This document shows positions 27,494 to 36,393 of a DNA stretch of 64,000 nucleotides, in pieces (within the stretch, counting starts at the first letter, position 1; the number at the start of each line of letters is the position of its first letter). This DNA is from CALVUJ01 sp045128835. GTDB taxonomy: Bacteria; Bacillota_I; Bacilli_A; RFN20; DUOF01. The DNA is taken from the NCBI GenBank assembly GCA_045128835.1, contig JBGVRX010000017.1, forward strand, positions 124,001 through 188,000, given 5' to 3'. The position numbers were made by a program, and so were the translations under genes. Below the pieces are notes generated by a model, which was given only the letters and a program-made list of their open reading frames with translations, was not told the DNA's origin and did no database searches.

Positions 27494-28177
27494 ATGGCCA
27501 GAAATTATAACGATTGGCTAAATGTTGCTATGAATCACAAATCACGTTTGGATCAAGCAATCGCAGACAGAAACTCCAAAGATATTTTATACTTTAGAGG
27601 AAAATATTTGTATGACCTAAAACAAGCGTACAAATTAAAACCAAGAGGAATAGTCCCTGCCTCTATTACCGGTTCTACTTCTTCTAGAATAGAAACAGTA
27701 ATAAGTATGGAATTAGCAAATCATCAAGCTCATATAGATAAATCTATTCGTGAAAACAAACAAAACACGTCTATAAAAAGTCATTCGATGTCTAAAGAAC
27801 TAGGATTAAAGATACGAAGATTATCCACAAGAGCAGATCAAGTGAGTTTTGCAACAAATACAGCAGTAAAGAAAAATGCCCAAAAAGAACTAGCAAAAGA
27901 TTCTGCACGCCTTGCAGGAACAACTTTATTAAAAGCTCCAGTAATGGCAACTGCTAAAGTAGGCTCAAAAGTCGGACCTTTGGCTGTAACAATCTTCTTT
28001 TTACCAGCTAAAGTTGTTAACACCTTACTTGCAGTAACAATAGATGTTTATAGAGGAAAAGTAAAAGATGATATGTCTGAATACAATAATACAATCGTCG
28101 ATCAAATATCAGGCACATTAAAAGATGCTATTAAAACAGTTTCTAAACATACATATGAGACTGTTGGAAGAATTTAA
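27494..28177 (+). CDS. Conserved-looking protein of unknown function
   Basis: The 227-residue protein starts MARNYNDWLNVAMNHKSRL at 27494, after GGTGAT; a -10-like TATACT with a TG extension lies about 25 bases upstream. The N-terminal half is basic and helical; residues about 150-190 form a hydrophobic, Ala/Val-rich stretch (GTTLLKAPVMATAKVGS ... LAVTIFFLPAKVVNTLLAV) that may associate with the membrane. No domain was recognised. It precedes the DUF1292-like gene by 18 bp. Confidence 0.65.
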   Translation: MARNYNDWLNVAMNHKSRLDQAIADRNSKDILYFRGKYLYDLKQAYKLKPRGIVPASITGSTSSRIETVISMELANHQAHIDKSIRENKQNTSIKSHSMSKELGLKIRRLSTRADQVSFATNTAVKKNAQKELAKDSARLAGTTLLKAPVMATAKVGSKVGPLAVTIFFLPAKVVNTLLAVTIDVYRGKVKDDMSEYNNTIVDQISGTLKDAIKTVSKHTYETVGRI

Positions 28178-28195
28178 AGAAAAGAGGTTTAAAAT

Positions 28196-28474
28196 ATGAA
28201 CGAAGATTACAGTTTTACAGTTATAAACAAAGAAGGATTAGAAGTAACTTGCGATGTTATTTCTATGATTACAGATGAAGATTCAAAAATTTATTTATTA
28301 TACACTGATTACTTATTAGATGAAAAAGGTAATTTTAGACTTTTAGCATCAGAACTTATACAAAAGAAAAAAGATTTTGTTTTACAAGATATAAATGATG
28401 ATACTAAATTAACAGAGTTAGTAATGTCTGCGAAAAACCTTTACGAAAAAACAATGGCAAAAGCCTCTGCTTAA
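28196..28474 (+). CDS. DUF1292-family small acidic protein
   Basis: The 92-residue acidic protein (EDYSFTVINKEGLEVTCDVI, DSKIYLLYTDYLLDEKGNF) resembles the DUF1292 family found throughout Bacillota, of unknown function. AAAGAGGTTT lies upstream. It is the last gene before a bidirectional terminator. Confidence 0.7.
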   Translation: MNEDYSFTVINKEGLEVTCDVISMITDEDSKIYLLYTDYLLDEKGNFRLLASELIQKKKDFVLQDINDDTKLTELVMSAKNLYEKTMAKASA

Positions 28475-28496
28475 TTAATTTATTATATTAATCAAG

Positions 28497-28520
28497 AAAG
28501 AATCGAAAGATTCTTTTTTT
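28497..28520. terminator. Bidirectional terminator with GAAA tetraloop
   Basis: AAAGAATC and GATTCTTT enclose a GAAA tetraloop, with T runs usable in both directions, between convergent DUF1292 and spmB. Confidence 0.88.
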
Positions 28521-28526
28521 ATTTAC

Positions 28527-29054
28527 CTAAAATCCAAAGAAAATAACGGATAGCATCAATCCTATAGTAATACCAACTACATCTGCAATTAATCCTGCTT
28601 TCAAAGAATGTTTCCATTTAGTAACACCAATGCTTGAAAAATAAAGAGACAAAACATATAAGGTTGTGTCTGTACTTCCTTGTATTACCGCACTAGTCTT
28701 ACATAAAAAAGAATCTGCCCCATTAACAGAACAAATAGAATTAAAAACGCTCATTGATGCACTTCCAGATATTGGCCTAAATAATACCATCGGAATAATT
28801 TCTACTATATCCCCATTAACATTAAATATATCTTTTATCATTTCTCCAACATCACCAACAAAACCAGATGCTCTTAAAATGGCAACTGCACTTACTGTTG
28901 CTATTAAAGTGGGAAATACCTCAACAAATAACCCCATACCTTCTTTAACTCCTACTAAAAAAGTATCATATCCATTCACTTTCTTTTTCATTGCTAATAC
29001 TATTGTTAAAAGAATTAAAATAGGAACGATCAAAAAACTAATAGTACTAAACAT
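28527..29054 (-). CDS. spmB: Spore maturation protein B
   Basis: The 175-residue membrane protein has the nucleoside-recognition (Gate) domain: GVKEGMGLFVEVFPTLIATV, GFVGDVGEMIK, VLFRPISGSASMSVFNSI and VIQGSTDTTLYVLSLYFSSI, characteristic of SpmB. In Bacillus, SpmA and SpmB are needed for spore-core dehydration. Start at 29054 follows TTAGGAGA; it overlaps spmA by 8 nt. Confidence 0.92.
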   Translation of the reverse strand: MFSTISFLIVPILILLTIVLAMKKKVNGYDTFLVGVKEGMGLFVEVFPTLIATVSAVAILRASGFVGDVGEMIKDIFNVNGDIVEIIPMVLFRPISGSASMSVFNSICSVNGADSFLCKTSAVIQGSTDTTLYVLSLYFSSIGVTKWKHSLKAGLIADVVGITIGLMLSVIFFGF

Positions 29055-29625
29055 GTCTTTTTCTCCTAAAATAATAATCCGCAATTAATCCAGCGACACA
29101 AGATAATAAGGTTGCTATTATAGGGTAGATAAGCATGTCTGCAGGATTGCTAGCGCCTAAAGCAGCCCTTATTGCCATAACTGATGTAGGAATTAAAGTT
29201 ACTCCTGCTGTGTTTAGAACAAGAAAGGTTACCATTTCATCTGTTGCTTCGCTTTTATCTCCATCATTTAACTCTTGCATTCTTTTAACAGCTTTTAACC
29301 CGCTTGGTGTTGCAGCGTACCCTAATCCAAATATATTCGCCGCAATATTCATAGACACATAATTTAAAGTAATTTCATCTTTTAAATTCGGCATTATTAA
29401 TTTAAAAAGTGGTCTTATTTTTCTAGCAATCAAATCAACAATTCCGACACTCTCCATTATTTTCATTATGCCACTCCAAAAACACGCCGCGGTAATCATT
29501 GTAATAAGTAAAGAAAACGATTCTTTAGGTATATTTAAAATTGCATTAGATAATACTTCTCCTCTTCCTGTTAAAATCCCATAAATAAGAGAAAAGCAAA
29601 TAATTACCAACCATATTTTATTCAT
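29047..29625 (-). CDS. spmA: Spore maturation protein A
   Basis: The 192-residue membrane protein matches SpmA: LITMITAACFWSGIMKIMES, VSMNIAANIFGLGYAATPSG and FLVLNTAGVTLIPTSVMAIR. ATG at 29625 after TTAGGAGA; the neighbouring dacB and spmB reproduce the Bacillus dacB-spmA-spmB operon in order. This suggests a spore former or a descendant of one. Confidence 0.93.
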   Translation of the reverse strand: MNKIWLVIICFSLIYGILTGRGEVLSNAILNIPKESFSLLITMITAACFWSGIMKIMESVGIVDLIARKIRPLFKLIMPNLKDEITLNYVSMNIAANIFGLGYAATPSGLKAVKRMQELNDGDKSEATDEMVTFLVLNTAGVTLIPTSVMAIRAALGASNPADMLIYPIIATLLSCVAGLIADYYFRRKRHV

Positions 29626-29668
29626 GATTATCAATCTCCTAAATAATCATATTCTTATAAAAATTATT

Positions 29669-30718
29669 TTATGAAAAAATAGATTTTATAAATCCAATCA
29701 ATTTATTTTTCTTTTTAGTCCTATTATCCAATTTACTTACAAGACATTCTCCTAAAATAGTTTCCTTATTTTTATTTACCACAAGAACTTCTGCGTTATT
29801 ACCCTTTATCTTATATAGTATCTTAGTGTTTTCCATTTGTTCTTTAGGGATTGTAATATTTATTGGATTAATGCAAGTAAGTTCATATTCCTCAAAAACA
29901 TTTGAACCTTTTTTTAATAGTTTAAACGTTTTATAATTGCTGAAATATTTCTCATACAAATCTTTATGAAAATTGAAATCATTTCCACAATCCAAAGTAA
30001 CCACAATCAATTTAGTATCACCTTTTTTCGCACTTGTTACTAGTGTTCTTCTTGCTTTAGCGGTAAATCCGGTTTTCCCACCGGTTATATATTCATAATT
30101 TCTTAGAAGTTTATTTTTATTTATCCACATGCCATGACTTACGCTTTTATATTCTTTTGCTCCAGTTATTTCTTTAAAAGTATCATTGCTCATTGCATAT
30201 TTCATTAATAACGCCATATCATACGCTGTCGAAATATTTCCATCATCATCAACATCTAATCCACTTGGATTATTAAATACAGAATTACTCATACCGATTT
30301 CCTTAGTTTTCTCATTCATTAAAGCAACAAAGTTTTCCACACTTCCAGATACTCCTCTAGCAATTGTAACTGCCGCATCATTACCACTTCTAAGCATTAA
30401 ACCATACAGCAAATCTTTCATCGTTACAACCTCTCCTATTTTTAAATAGATGCTACTTCCATAAGCCTTTAAAATATCCTCATTTACTTCAACATATTTA
30501 TCTAGTTTAGAATTTTCAATTGCCACAATCGCAGTCATTATTTTAGAAATACTAGCAACACTTCTTTTTAAATTAACATCTTTACCTTCTAGTATTTCTC
30601 CTGTATTGTAATCCATCACAATATAACTTCTAGCAAAAACACCTTCTGCTTTAACTTTATTTTGATTACATATCAATAAAAAGGAAAATATCACCAAAAA
30701 TACTCCTAGTCTTTTCAA
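29669..30718 (-). CDS. dacB: D-alanyl-D-alanine carboxypeptidase (DacB/PBP5* type)
   Basis: The 349-residue low-molecular-weight PBP has a signal peptide (VFLVIFSFLLICNQNKVKA), then SxxK (S57-ISK), SGN (MLRSGNDAA) and KTG (YITGGKTGF). It trims the terminal D-Ala from peptidoglycan stem peptides, and in Bacillus the dacB product adjusts cortex cross-linking. The probable TTG start at 30718 has GGTGAT at the same spacing as ponA; nearby ATGs lie too close to that site. First gene of dacB-spmA-spmB. Confidence 0.92.
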   Translation of the reverse strand: MKRLGVFLVIFSFLLICNQNKVKAEGVFARSYIVMDYNTGEILEGKDVNLKRSVASISKIMTAIVAIENSKLDKYVEVNEDILKAYGSSIYLKIGEVVTMKDLLYGLMLRSGNDAAVTIARGVSGSVENFVALMNEKTKEIGMSNSVFNNPSGLDVDDDGNISTAYDMALLMKYAMSNDTFKEITGAKEYKSVSHGMWINKNKLLRNYEYITGGKTGFTAKARRTLVTSAKKGDTKLIVVTLDCGNDFNFHKDLYEKYFSNYKTFKLLKKGSNVFEEYELTCINPINITIPKEQMENTKILYKIKGNNAEVLVVNKNKETILGECLVSKLDNRTKKKNKLIGFIKSIFS

Positions 30719-30764
30719 CATCATCACCAATAAATTTTACTTTCAAAAATAATTTTTTATGATA

Positions 30765-30800
30765 ATAAAAAAGAAGCTGCCTATTTTAACAGCTTCTTTT
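30765..30800 (-). terminator. Terminator enclosing the acetyltransferase stop codon
   Basis: On the minus strand GAAGCTG and CAGCTTC flank a short loop holding the TAA, then a T run. It ends the exporter-acetyltransferase operon just before dacB. Confidence 0.85.
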
Positions 30801-31292
30801 ATTAATATTTCTTTCTATTGTTTTTATAATGTTCTCTACAGATGAATCCATAACATATTGTTCATCATCTTCATCTGCTTCACAGATTGGCTCTCTAATT
30901 TCAAATCCAACTTTTTTATATAAATTAAGTGCTGGAATGTTATCTTTATCTACTTGAAGAGACATCGGTATGCTTATCTTTTTACTCTCATAATACTTAC
31001 ACGCTGTATATATTAAGTTTTGAGCAATTCCTCTTTTACGATATTCATTAGTAACGGTTAAGTTAACCATGTATACACTACCGTTTCTTCTTTTTGAGTT
31101 GGGATTAAAAGAAATATGTGCAACTATTTTATCATCAGTAACACAGACAAAGTTATCATCTTTTTCATCCTCTAACCAAATACTTTTCATAATTTCTTCT
31201 TCGTATCCTGAACCTGTAGAGTTTTCAACATCCATTATTTGTTTAAATTGCTCTTCTGTGACTTCTAATCTATCTAATCTTCTAAATTCCAT
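30786..31292 (-). CDS. GNAT family N-acetyltransferase
   Basis: The 168-residue protein has the acetyl-CoA signature MVNLTVTNEYRKRGIAQNLI and the C-terminal NIPALNLYKKVGFEIRE of GNAT enzymes. GAGGTGAT ribosome site. It follows the ABC exporter genes by 12 bp and is likely in the same mRNA; acetylation of a toxic compound in partnership with efflux is an attractive but unproven idea. The substrate is unknown. Confidence 0.85.
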   Translation of the reverse strand: MEFRRLDRLEVTEEQFKQIMDVENSTGSGYEEEIMKSIWLEDEKDDNFVCVTDDKIVAHISFNPNSKRRNGSVYMVNLTVTNEYRKRGIAQNLIYTACKYYESKKISIPMSLQVDKDNIPALNLYKKVGFEIREPICEADEDDEQYVMDSSVENIIKTIERNINKRSC

Positions 31293-31304
31293 AAGATCAC
31301 CTCA

Positions 31305-33080
31305 CTATTCTTCTTTTGCTAACCCTTGTTCCGCTTCTAACATCTTATTATAGAATTGATTTGTATATAATTTGTAATATCTACCTTTTTTATTCATTAA
31401 CTCAACATGATTACCTTGTTCAACAATACATCCTTTATCTAGATAAATAATATTATCTACATCTTTAATAGTGGAAAGTCTATGAGCTATAAAGATGCAC
31501 GTCTTATCTTTAAATTGTGTATTAATACATTCTTGAATTAATTGTTCTGTTTTAGAATCGATACTACTTGTTGCTTCATCTAAAATAATAATATCTGGAT
31601 TTTTTAATAATACTCTAGCAAAAGCTATTAACTGTTTTTGACCATTAGATAAAAGTAATCCGCCTTCTCCAACTTTAGTATCATATTTATAAGGCATTTT
31701 TTCGATAAATTCATCTAATCCAATCTTTTCACAAACGCTTTTAACTTCTTCTTCACTAGCCTCTCTTTTTCCATAACGAATATTATTAATAATTGAGTCA
31801 TCAAACAACATAGCATCTTGTAAAATAAATCCTATATTACTTCTAATAAAACTTTGAGGTAAATCCAAATAATCTTTTCCATCAAACAATATTTTTCCTT
31901 TTGTAGGTTCATAAAATCTATACACCAAACTAGCGATTGTTGATTTTCCACTTCCAGTACGGCCTACTAAGGCTATTTTGCTTCTAGGTTCTACTTTCAA
32001 GTTAAAATTAGTTAATACTTGTTCACCTTTAGGATATTTAAATGTTAAATCTTTAAATTCTATTTCACCCTTTAATGTATCTGGATTCATATTTATGTTT
32101 TCTCTATCTTTTACAAGTGGCTCTAACGATAACATTTTATCTATTTTTTCCGCAGAAATTAAAACTTCAGAGAAAGATTCAAAGTTATCTGCCATTTGCC
32201 CAACTGAATATAAACACTTTTCAAATAACATAAAGAATAAATATAAGCCACCGTATGATAAATTTAAAGTTAGATATTCATTGTAAGACAAATAGAATAA
32301 AACCCCAATTGCAATTATATTAATAACATCAATAGTTCTCCACATGTATTGAATTAAATAATGTTTTCTCATTTCCCATTTCTTTTGGTTTAAACACAAT
32401 TCATCATATTCTTTACAGTTTGATTCTTCTAGATTTAAGGTTTTAATTGTTTTAATTCCCATAATACCATCATTAATATGGCTAAGTCTTTTCTTTCTTG
32501 CGTCTCTTCTTTTATCATCAACATCATTCATTCTTTTAAATGTTTGTCTTGATAAAATAAATATTATTGGTGCGCAAGCCACTATTATTAAGCTTAATTT
32601 AAAATTAATAATCGCACATATTAAGTAACACACTAAAATATTAACACTTTGAATAACTATGTATAAACTAGGCCAGAAGAAACCTTCACCTATTATTTCA
32701 ACATCTCCTACTAATGTATTTATAGTAGCACCCGTCGCATGATTATTATGATATTCTTTATCTAATTCCATAGCTTTCTTAAATAATTTTTCTCTTACTT
32801 CTTTATTTACCATCATTGTTAATTTATTTCCGTTTCTAAATGCTATAGAAAAGGTTATATTACTAGTAACTTGAACAACAATAATAGAGCAAATAACAAT
32901 TATAAATAAAGGAATACTGTTTTCTTTAAAGGCCTTATCTATACCAAAATATGAGAATATAAATAATATACCAATCTCACAAACCGCACATATAACAGCC
33001 ATTAAATAAATCTTTTTAAAATTTATCCCTTTAGGCATTATTCTTTTAAATACTTCAACCATTCTTTTAAGCGTTTTCAT
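31305..33080 (-). CDS. Heterodimeric ABC exporter subunit (catalytic Glu partner, BmrD-like)
   Basis: A 591-residue half-transporter: six membrane helices then an ATPase with Walker A GRTGSGKS, Q-loop LQDAM, signature LLLSNGQKQ (Gly to Asn), Walker B IIILDEATSSID with the catalytic Glu, and H-loop IAHRLST. The altered signature complements the altered Walker B of the partner encoded upstream, the hallmark of BmrCD-like heterodimers with one degenerate ATP site. Its ATG overlaps the partner stop (TAATG). A multidrug or lipid/peptide substrate is probable. Confidence 0.9.
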   Translation of the reverse strand: MKTLKRMVEVFKRIMPKGINFKKIYLMAVICAVCEIGILFIFSYFGIDKAFKENSIPLFIIVICSIIVVQVTSNITFSIAFRNGNKLTMMVNKEVREKLFKKAMELDKEYHNNHATGATINTLVGDVEIIGEGFFWPSLYIVIQSVNILVCYLICAIINFKLSLIIVACAPIIFILSRQTFKRMNDVDDKRRDARKKRLSHINDGIMGIKTIKTLNLEESNCKEYDELCLNQKKWEMRKHYLIQYMWRTIDVINIIAIGVLFYLSYNEYLTLNLSYGGLYLFFMLFEKCLYSVGQMADNFESFSEVLISAEKIDKMLSLEPLVKDRENINMNPDTLKGEIEFKDLTFKYPKGEQVLTNFNLKVEPRSKIALVGRTGSGKSTIASLVYRFYEPTKGKILFDGKDYLDLPQSFIRSNIGFILQDAMLFDDSIINNIRYGKREASEEEVKSVCEKIGLDEFIEKMPYKYDTKVGEGGLLLSNGQKQLIAFARVLLKNPDIIILDEATSSIDSKTEQLIQECINTQFKDKTCIFIAHRLSTIKDVDNIIYLDKGCIVEQGNHVELMNKKGRYYKLYTNQFYNKMLEAEQGLAKEE

Positions 33081-34843
33081 TATTCGCTCACCTCCTCAAT
33101 CATTTGTTGTAAGTTCCAAACGTTTGAGTAGAAACCTGGTCTATTAATAAGTTCTTCATGTGTTCCTATATCAGCAATCTTACCTTCTTCCAAAACAATT
33201 ATTTTATCTGCATCTTTAATATTCAATAAATTGTGAGAAACAATGATAGTTGTAGCTTTTTCTTTGCTAATAGAATCTTTAATTTTTCTAGCAACTATAT
33301 TATCTACTGCACTTAATGTATCATCCAAAATAAGAATCTTTTTGTTCTTCATAATAGTTCTAAGAAGAGATAATCTTTGTCTTTGTCCTCCAGACAACGT
33401 AACTCCTCTTTCACCAACAACTGTTTCAAGTCCACTTTCAAACTTCTCAATATCTTCATCAAGTCCTACTCGTTTTAGATACATATCTAAATCGATACGA
33501 TCATTGTCTATTAAAACCATTAAGTTTTCCTTAATAGTCTTTGAGAAAATATAAGCATCTTGTAATACAACTCCCATATTATCTCTAATACATTTCTTTT
33601 TGTAGTTTTTAAGTTCAACTCCATCAATTGTAATACTTCCAGACTCATAATCATCTAGTCTAGTTAATAAGTTTATTATACTTGTCTTACCAGAACCCGA
33701 TTTACCTACAATCCCAAGAGTTTCTCCTTCCTTCAAATCAAAACTTATATCCTTTAAAACATACTCTTTTTCATACTTCATATTAACGTTTTTAAAACTA
33801 ATATTTCCGCTTATTTCTTGTTCAACAGTTCCATCATTTTTATATTCTACTTCTATATCAAAGTACTCATTTAATCGTTTAATAGAAATAAATGTTCTTA
33901 CAAATGTTGTAATGTGATTTATAAGTTGTGTTCCTGAATTTAAGAAACTTGCAACAATGACCGCAACAGCACTTACAACCGCCAAAGTTACATGACCATT
34001 AAAGAACAAATATGCTAAGATAGCCATACATCCTACTATATAGAAAGATGTGATCATGTCTGATATTAACCAATATCGACAATGTAAATTGTTGATATAG
34101 TAGTTGTTATTCTCCTTCTTATCATTTATGTCTTTAAATTTTTCATATTCATAATCTTCATTTGCAAAACTTTTTACTAAACTATAATTTGTAATACTTT
34201 GTTGTATCGTAGAATTCAATTGACTGTAATATTTAGATGATTGGATTTCATTTTTCTTAATTTTGAAATATCCATAGTATCCAGAAAATGTCATACAAAC
34301 AAGCAAAGAAACTAAACTAACAATAAATATTGTTTTATTTAATAAATACAATTGCCATAACAACGTTCCTGCTGTAAAAAATATTCTAAACAATTCATAC
34401 AAAGAATTTCTAAACAATCTAGGAATTCTCTTACAGTCTTCTATATTTCTTTGAATTATATCTCCAGTTGATCTATTTGAGTACTCACTTTTTGGAATAT
34501 CTAATACGTGTTCATAAAATTCCTTGCTCAAACTTATATACAACTTTTGAAAATGTAACGTTCTTAATGTCCTTGCTGTGAAGTCCAATAAAACGCCAAT
34601 TGTTGAAACAATCACATAAATAACCGCTAATGATGTTATTTTTGCTTCTACACTGCTATTATTTACAAATCTTGAAATAATTTCTGGAAGTATTGAGTTA
34701 TCTTCATTAAAAATACCAAGTATTTCTCCAATAAATAAACCTGTTAAAGAGTTGATATACCTTTGTATGAACATAAACAAAAGCATTACCAAGTATAAAG
34801 GCATCCATTTTAATATACATTTTAAAATTTTATTATTCTTCAT
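33080..34843 (-). CDS. Heterodimeric ABC exporter subunit (degenerate site, BmrC-like)
   Basis: A 587-residue half-transporter with six membrane helices and an ATPase: Walker A GKSGSGKT, signature TLSGGQRQR, and Walker B ILILDDTLSAVD, where the catalytic Glu is Asp; H-loop VSHNLLN. This is the BmrC-like non-canonical subunit. GGAGATGAG lies 6 nt before the ATG but is held in a hairpin (34850-34883), and a 25-codon ORF with its own promoter lies upstream, suggesting attenuation as for bmrB-bmrCD. Confidence 0.9.
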   Translation of the reverse strand: MKNNKILKCILKWMPLYLVMLLFMFIQRYINSLTGLFIGEILGIFNEDNSILPEIISRFVNNSSVEAKITSLAVIYVIVSTIGVLLDFTARTLRTLHFQKLYISLSKEFYEHVLDIPKSEYSNRSTGDIIQRNIEDCKRIPRLFRNSLYELFRIFFTAGTLLWQLYLLNKTIFIVSLVSLLVCMTFSGYYGYFKIKKNEIQSSKYYSQLNSTIQQSITNYSLVKSFANEDYEYEKFKDINDKKENNNYYINNLHCRYWLISDMITSFYIVGCMAILAYLFFNGHVTLAVVSAVAVIVASFLNSGTQLINHITTFVRTFISIKRLNEYFDIEVEYKNDGTVEQEISGNISFKNVNMKYEKEYVLKDISFDLKEGETLGIVGKSGSGKTSIINLLTRLDDYESGSITIDGVELKNYKKKCIRDNMGVVLQDAYIFSKTIKENLMVLIDNDRIDLDMYLKRVGLDEDIEKFESGLETVVGERGVTLSGGQRQRLSLLRTIMKNKKILILDDTLSAVDNIVARKIKDSISKEKATTIIVSHNLLNIKDADKIIVLEEGKIADIGTHEELINRPGFYSNVWNLQQMIEEVSE

Positions 34844-34849
34844 TAACTC

Positions 34850-34883
34850 ATCTCCACTTCTTCTTTAATTTTTTCATGGAGAT
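34850..34883 (-). promoter_or_regulatory. RBS-masking hairpin before the exporter gene
   Basis: Minus-strand ATCTCCA pairs with TGGAGAT, which contains the Shine-Dalgarno of the BmrC-like gene; the loop is 20 nt. Ribosomes reaching the end of the leader ORF, whose stop is at 34893, would melt the 5' arm. Confidence 0.65.
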
Positions 34884-34892
34884 AAAAAGCAT

Positions 34893-34970
34893 TTACTTAC
34901 GTTTAAAAACGTGAGCAAAAAGACTCTTTTCCCCATTATTTAATTTATAAAACTTTATTAATCTAACCAT
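34893..34970 (-). CDS. 25-residue leader peptide of the ABC exporter
   Basis: The ORF begins MVRLIKFYKL and ends LFAHVFKRK, strongly basic, with AAAGGATG about 9 nt before the ATG and a good promoter 26-54 nt upstream. Its position, 50 bases before a heterodimeric exporter, parallels the B. subtilis bmrB leader, where ribosome stalling by antibiotics controls bmrCD. Its first codons can pair with later codons (GTGAGCAAAA with TTTTGCTCAC). A second short frame (MLFISMKKL..., 14 codons) starts at the stop codon. The leader function is inferred. Confidence 0.55.
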   Translation of the reverse strand: MVRLIKFYKLNNGEKSLFAHVFKRK

Positions 34971-34979
34971 TTTGCTCAC
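34911..34979 (-). repeat. 10-bp inverted repeat and competing palindrome in the exporter leader
   Basis: GTGAGCAAAA (34911-34920, plus strand) and TTTTGCTCAC (34970-34979) are exact reverse complements; the first arm overlaps a 14-nt hairpin (ACGTTTAAAAACGT, 34899-34912). The two folds cannot coexist, as expected for a ribosome-controlled attenuator. Confidence 0.65.
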
Positions 34980-34995
34980 ATCCTTTCCGTTTTCT

Positions 34996-35024
34996 ATAAT
35001 AAACCCGAAAATTATAAATTGCAA
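34996..35024 (-). promoter_or_regulatory. Promoter of the exporter leader
   Basis: Minus-strand TTGCAA, 17 bases, TATTAT, placing the start just before the leader ribosome site. Confidence 0.65.
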
Positions 35025-35075
35025 CAAAAAATTCAGTATTATTGCAATTTATTTTTAATAAATATCTTTTATGTC

Positions 35076-35237
35076 TTACTCTAATAATTTTATATTATTA
35101 GACAAAGCTTTCATTTGTATCTTAGTCACTTCATATTTAATAACACTACTATTTGTAACGCAATTATTTGATGAATAAAGAACAAACAATTTTATAGAAT
35201 TTGTTTTTCTAGCATCATTTAAACTTACTTCGCAATA
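35076..35237 (-). other. Open 53-codon stretch without start codon (possible gene remnant)
   Basis: Downstream of the sugar dehydratase the minus strand reads EVSLNDARKTNSIKLFV ... KIQMKALSNNIKLLE before a TAA, with no good initiation codon and no ribosome site. The composition looks protein-like, but a chance open frame cannot be excluded. The rest of the 35025-35224 gap shows nothing else. Confidence 0.2.
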
Positions 35238-36202
35238 TTATTAAACCATTCTCTATTATTTTTATACCACTCTATAGTGCTTCTCAAGCCCTCTTCAAAT
35301 GTATATAAAGGTTCCCAATTTAATTCTTTTTTTATTTTTTCATTAGATAAAGCATATCTCAAATCATTACCAGGTCTATCTTCCACATAAGAAATCATAG
35401 ATTCTTCTTTATCCATCTCTTTTAATATAGTTTTCACTACATCAATATTTTGTTTTTGACAGTTGGCTCCTATATTATAAATTTCTCCTACTGTTCCTTT
35501 TCGAATAATTAAGTCTACTGCACTACAATGATCATAAACATGAATCCAATCTCTTATATTGTTTCCTTTGCCATGAACCGGTATTTTTTCGTCAGAAAAT
35601 ATTTTTGTTATTGTTAAAGGTATTAACTTTTCAGGAAATTGATAAGGGCCATAATTATTAGAACACCTTGAAATAGTAACGGGCAATTTATAAATTCTAT
35701 GATAAGATAAAACCAACAAATCCGCAGAAGCTTTGGATACACTATATGGATTCGTTGCTCTTAAAGGTGAATATTCATAAAACAAATCTCCTTTATCGCT
35801 TAAAGGCAAATCTCCATATACCTCATCAGTAGATATTTGATGGAACTTTTTCACATTATATTTTACGCATGCATCCATAAGTGTTTGAACCCCTATTATA
35901 TTGGACATTAAAAATTCTTTTGAGTTTATAATTGATCTATCAACATCAGATTCAGCAGCAAAATTAACAACTACATCAAACCTTTCTTTGTTAAATAAAT
36001 TATCTACCAATTCTTCGTCACATATGTTCCCTTTTATAAAATTAAACTTTTCATTACCTATAATATCATTTAAATTTTCTAGATTTCCTGCATATGTTAA
36101 AGCATCTAAACAAACAACTTCATCCATTGGATATTTTTCAATAACATAACGACAAAAGTTACTACCTATGAATCCGGCTCCCCCAGTAACTAAAATTTTC
36201 AT
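35225..36202 (-). CDS. rfbB: dTDP-glucose 4,6-dehydratase-like NAD-dependent sugar dehydratase
   Basis: The 325-residue extended SDR enzyme has the NAD motif GGAGFIGSNFCRYV, ISTDEVYGDLP (Thr-Asp-Glu of dehydratases), the YSVSK catalytic pair and RCSNNYGPYQFPEKLIPL, the RmlB pattern. RmlB makes dTDP-4-keto-6-deoxyglucose for surface glycans. No other rml genes are nearby, so the sugar may be finished elsewhere. It is monocistronic, with AT-rich DNA on both sides. Confidence 0.88.
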   Translation of the reverse strand: MKILVTGGAGFIGSNFCRYVIEKYPMDEVVCLDALTYAGNLENLNDIIGNEKFNFIKGNICDEELVDNLFNKERFDVVVNFAAESDVDRSIINSKEFLMSNIIGVQTLMDACVKYNVKKFHQISTDEVYGDLPLSDKGDLFYEYSPLRATNPYSVSKASADLLVLSYHRIYKLPVTISRCSNNYGPYQFPEKLIPLTITKIFSDEKIPVHGKGNNIRDWIHVYDHCSAVDLIIRKGTVGEIYNIGANCQKQNIDVVKTILKEMDKEESMISYVEDRPGNDLRYALSNEKIKKELNWEPLYTFEEGLRSTIEWYKNNREWFNNIAK

Positions 36203-36393
36203 CTAACCATCTCCATCACAATACTATTTTATTTACATATATTGTACTCTTGATTTGTAAACAAAAAAATAATAGTCCATATTTTTTTATATCATCTGCA
36301 CCTATTTAATTCTTCAATCAACTACACCACTTAAGCAAATATACTCTTATTAGAATTTATAAAAATAATAATGAAAAGAAATCCTTATTATAG

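Noticed and set aside
36300..36345. tRNA-like phrase on the minus strand (GTGGTGTAGTTGATT)
   Set aside because: No acceptor stem, anticodon arm or TTC T-loop can be folded around it.
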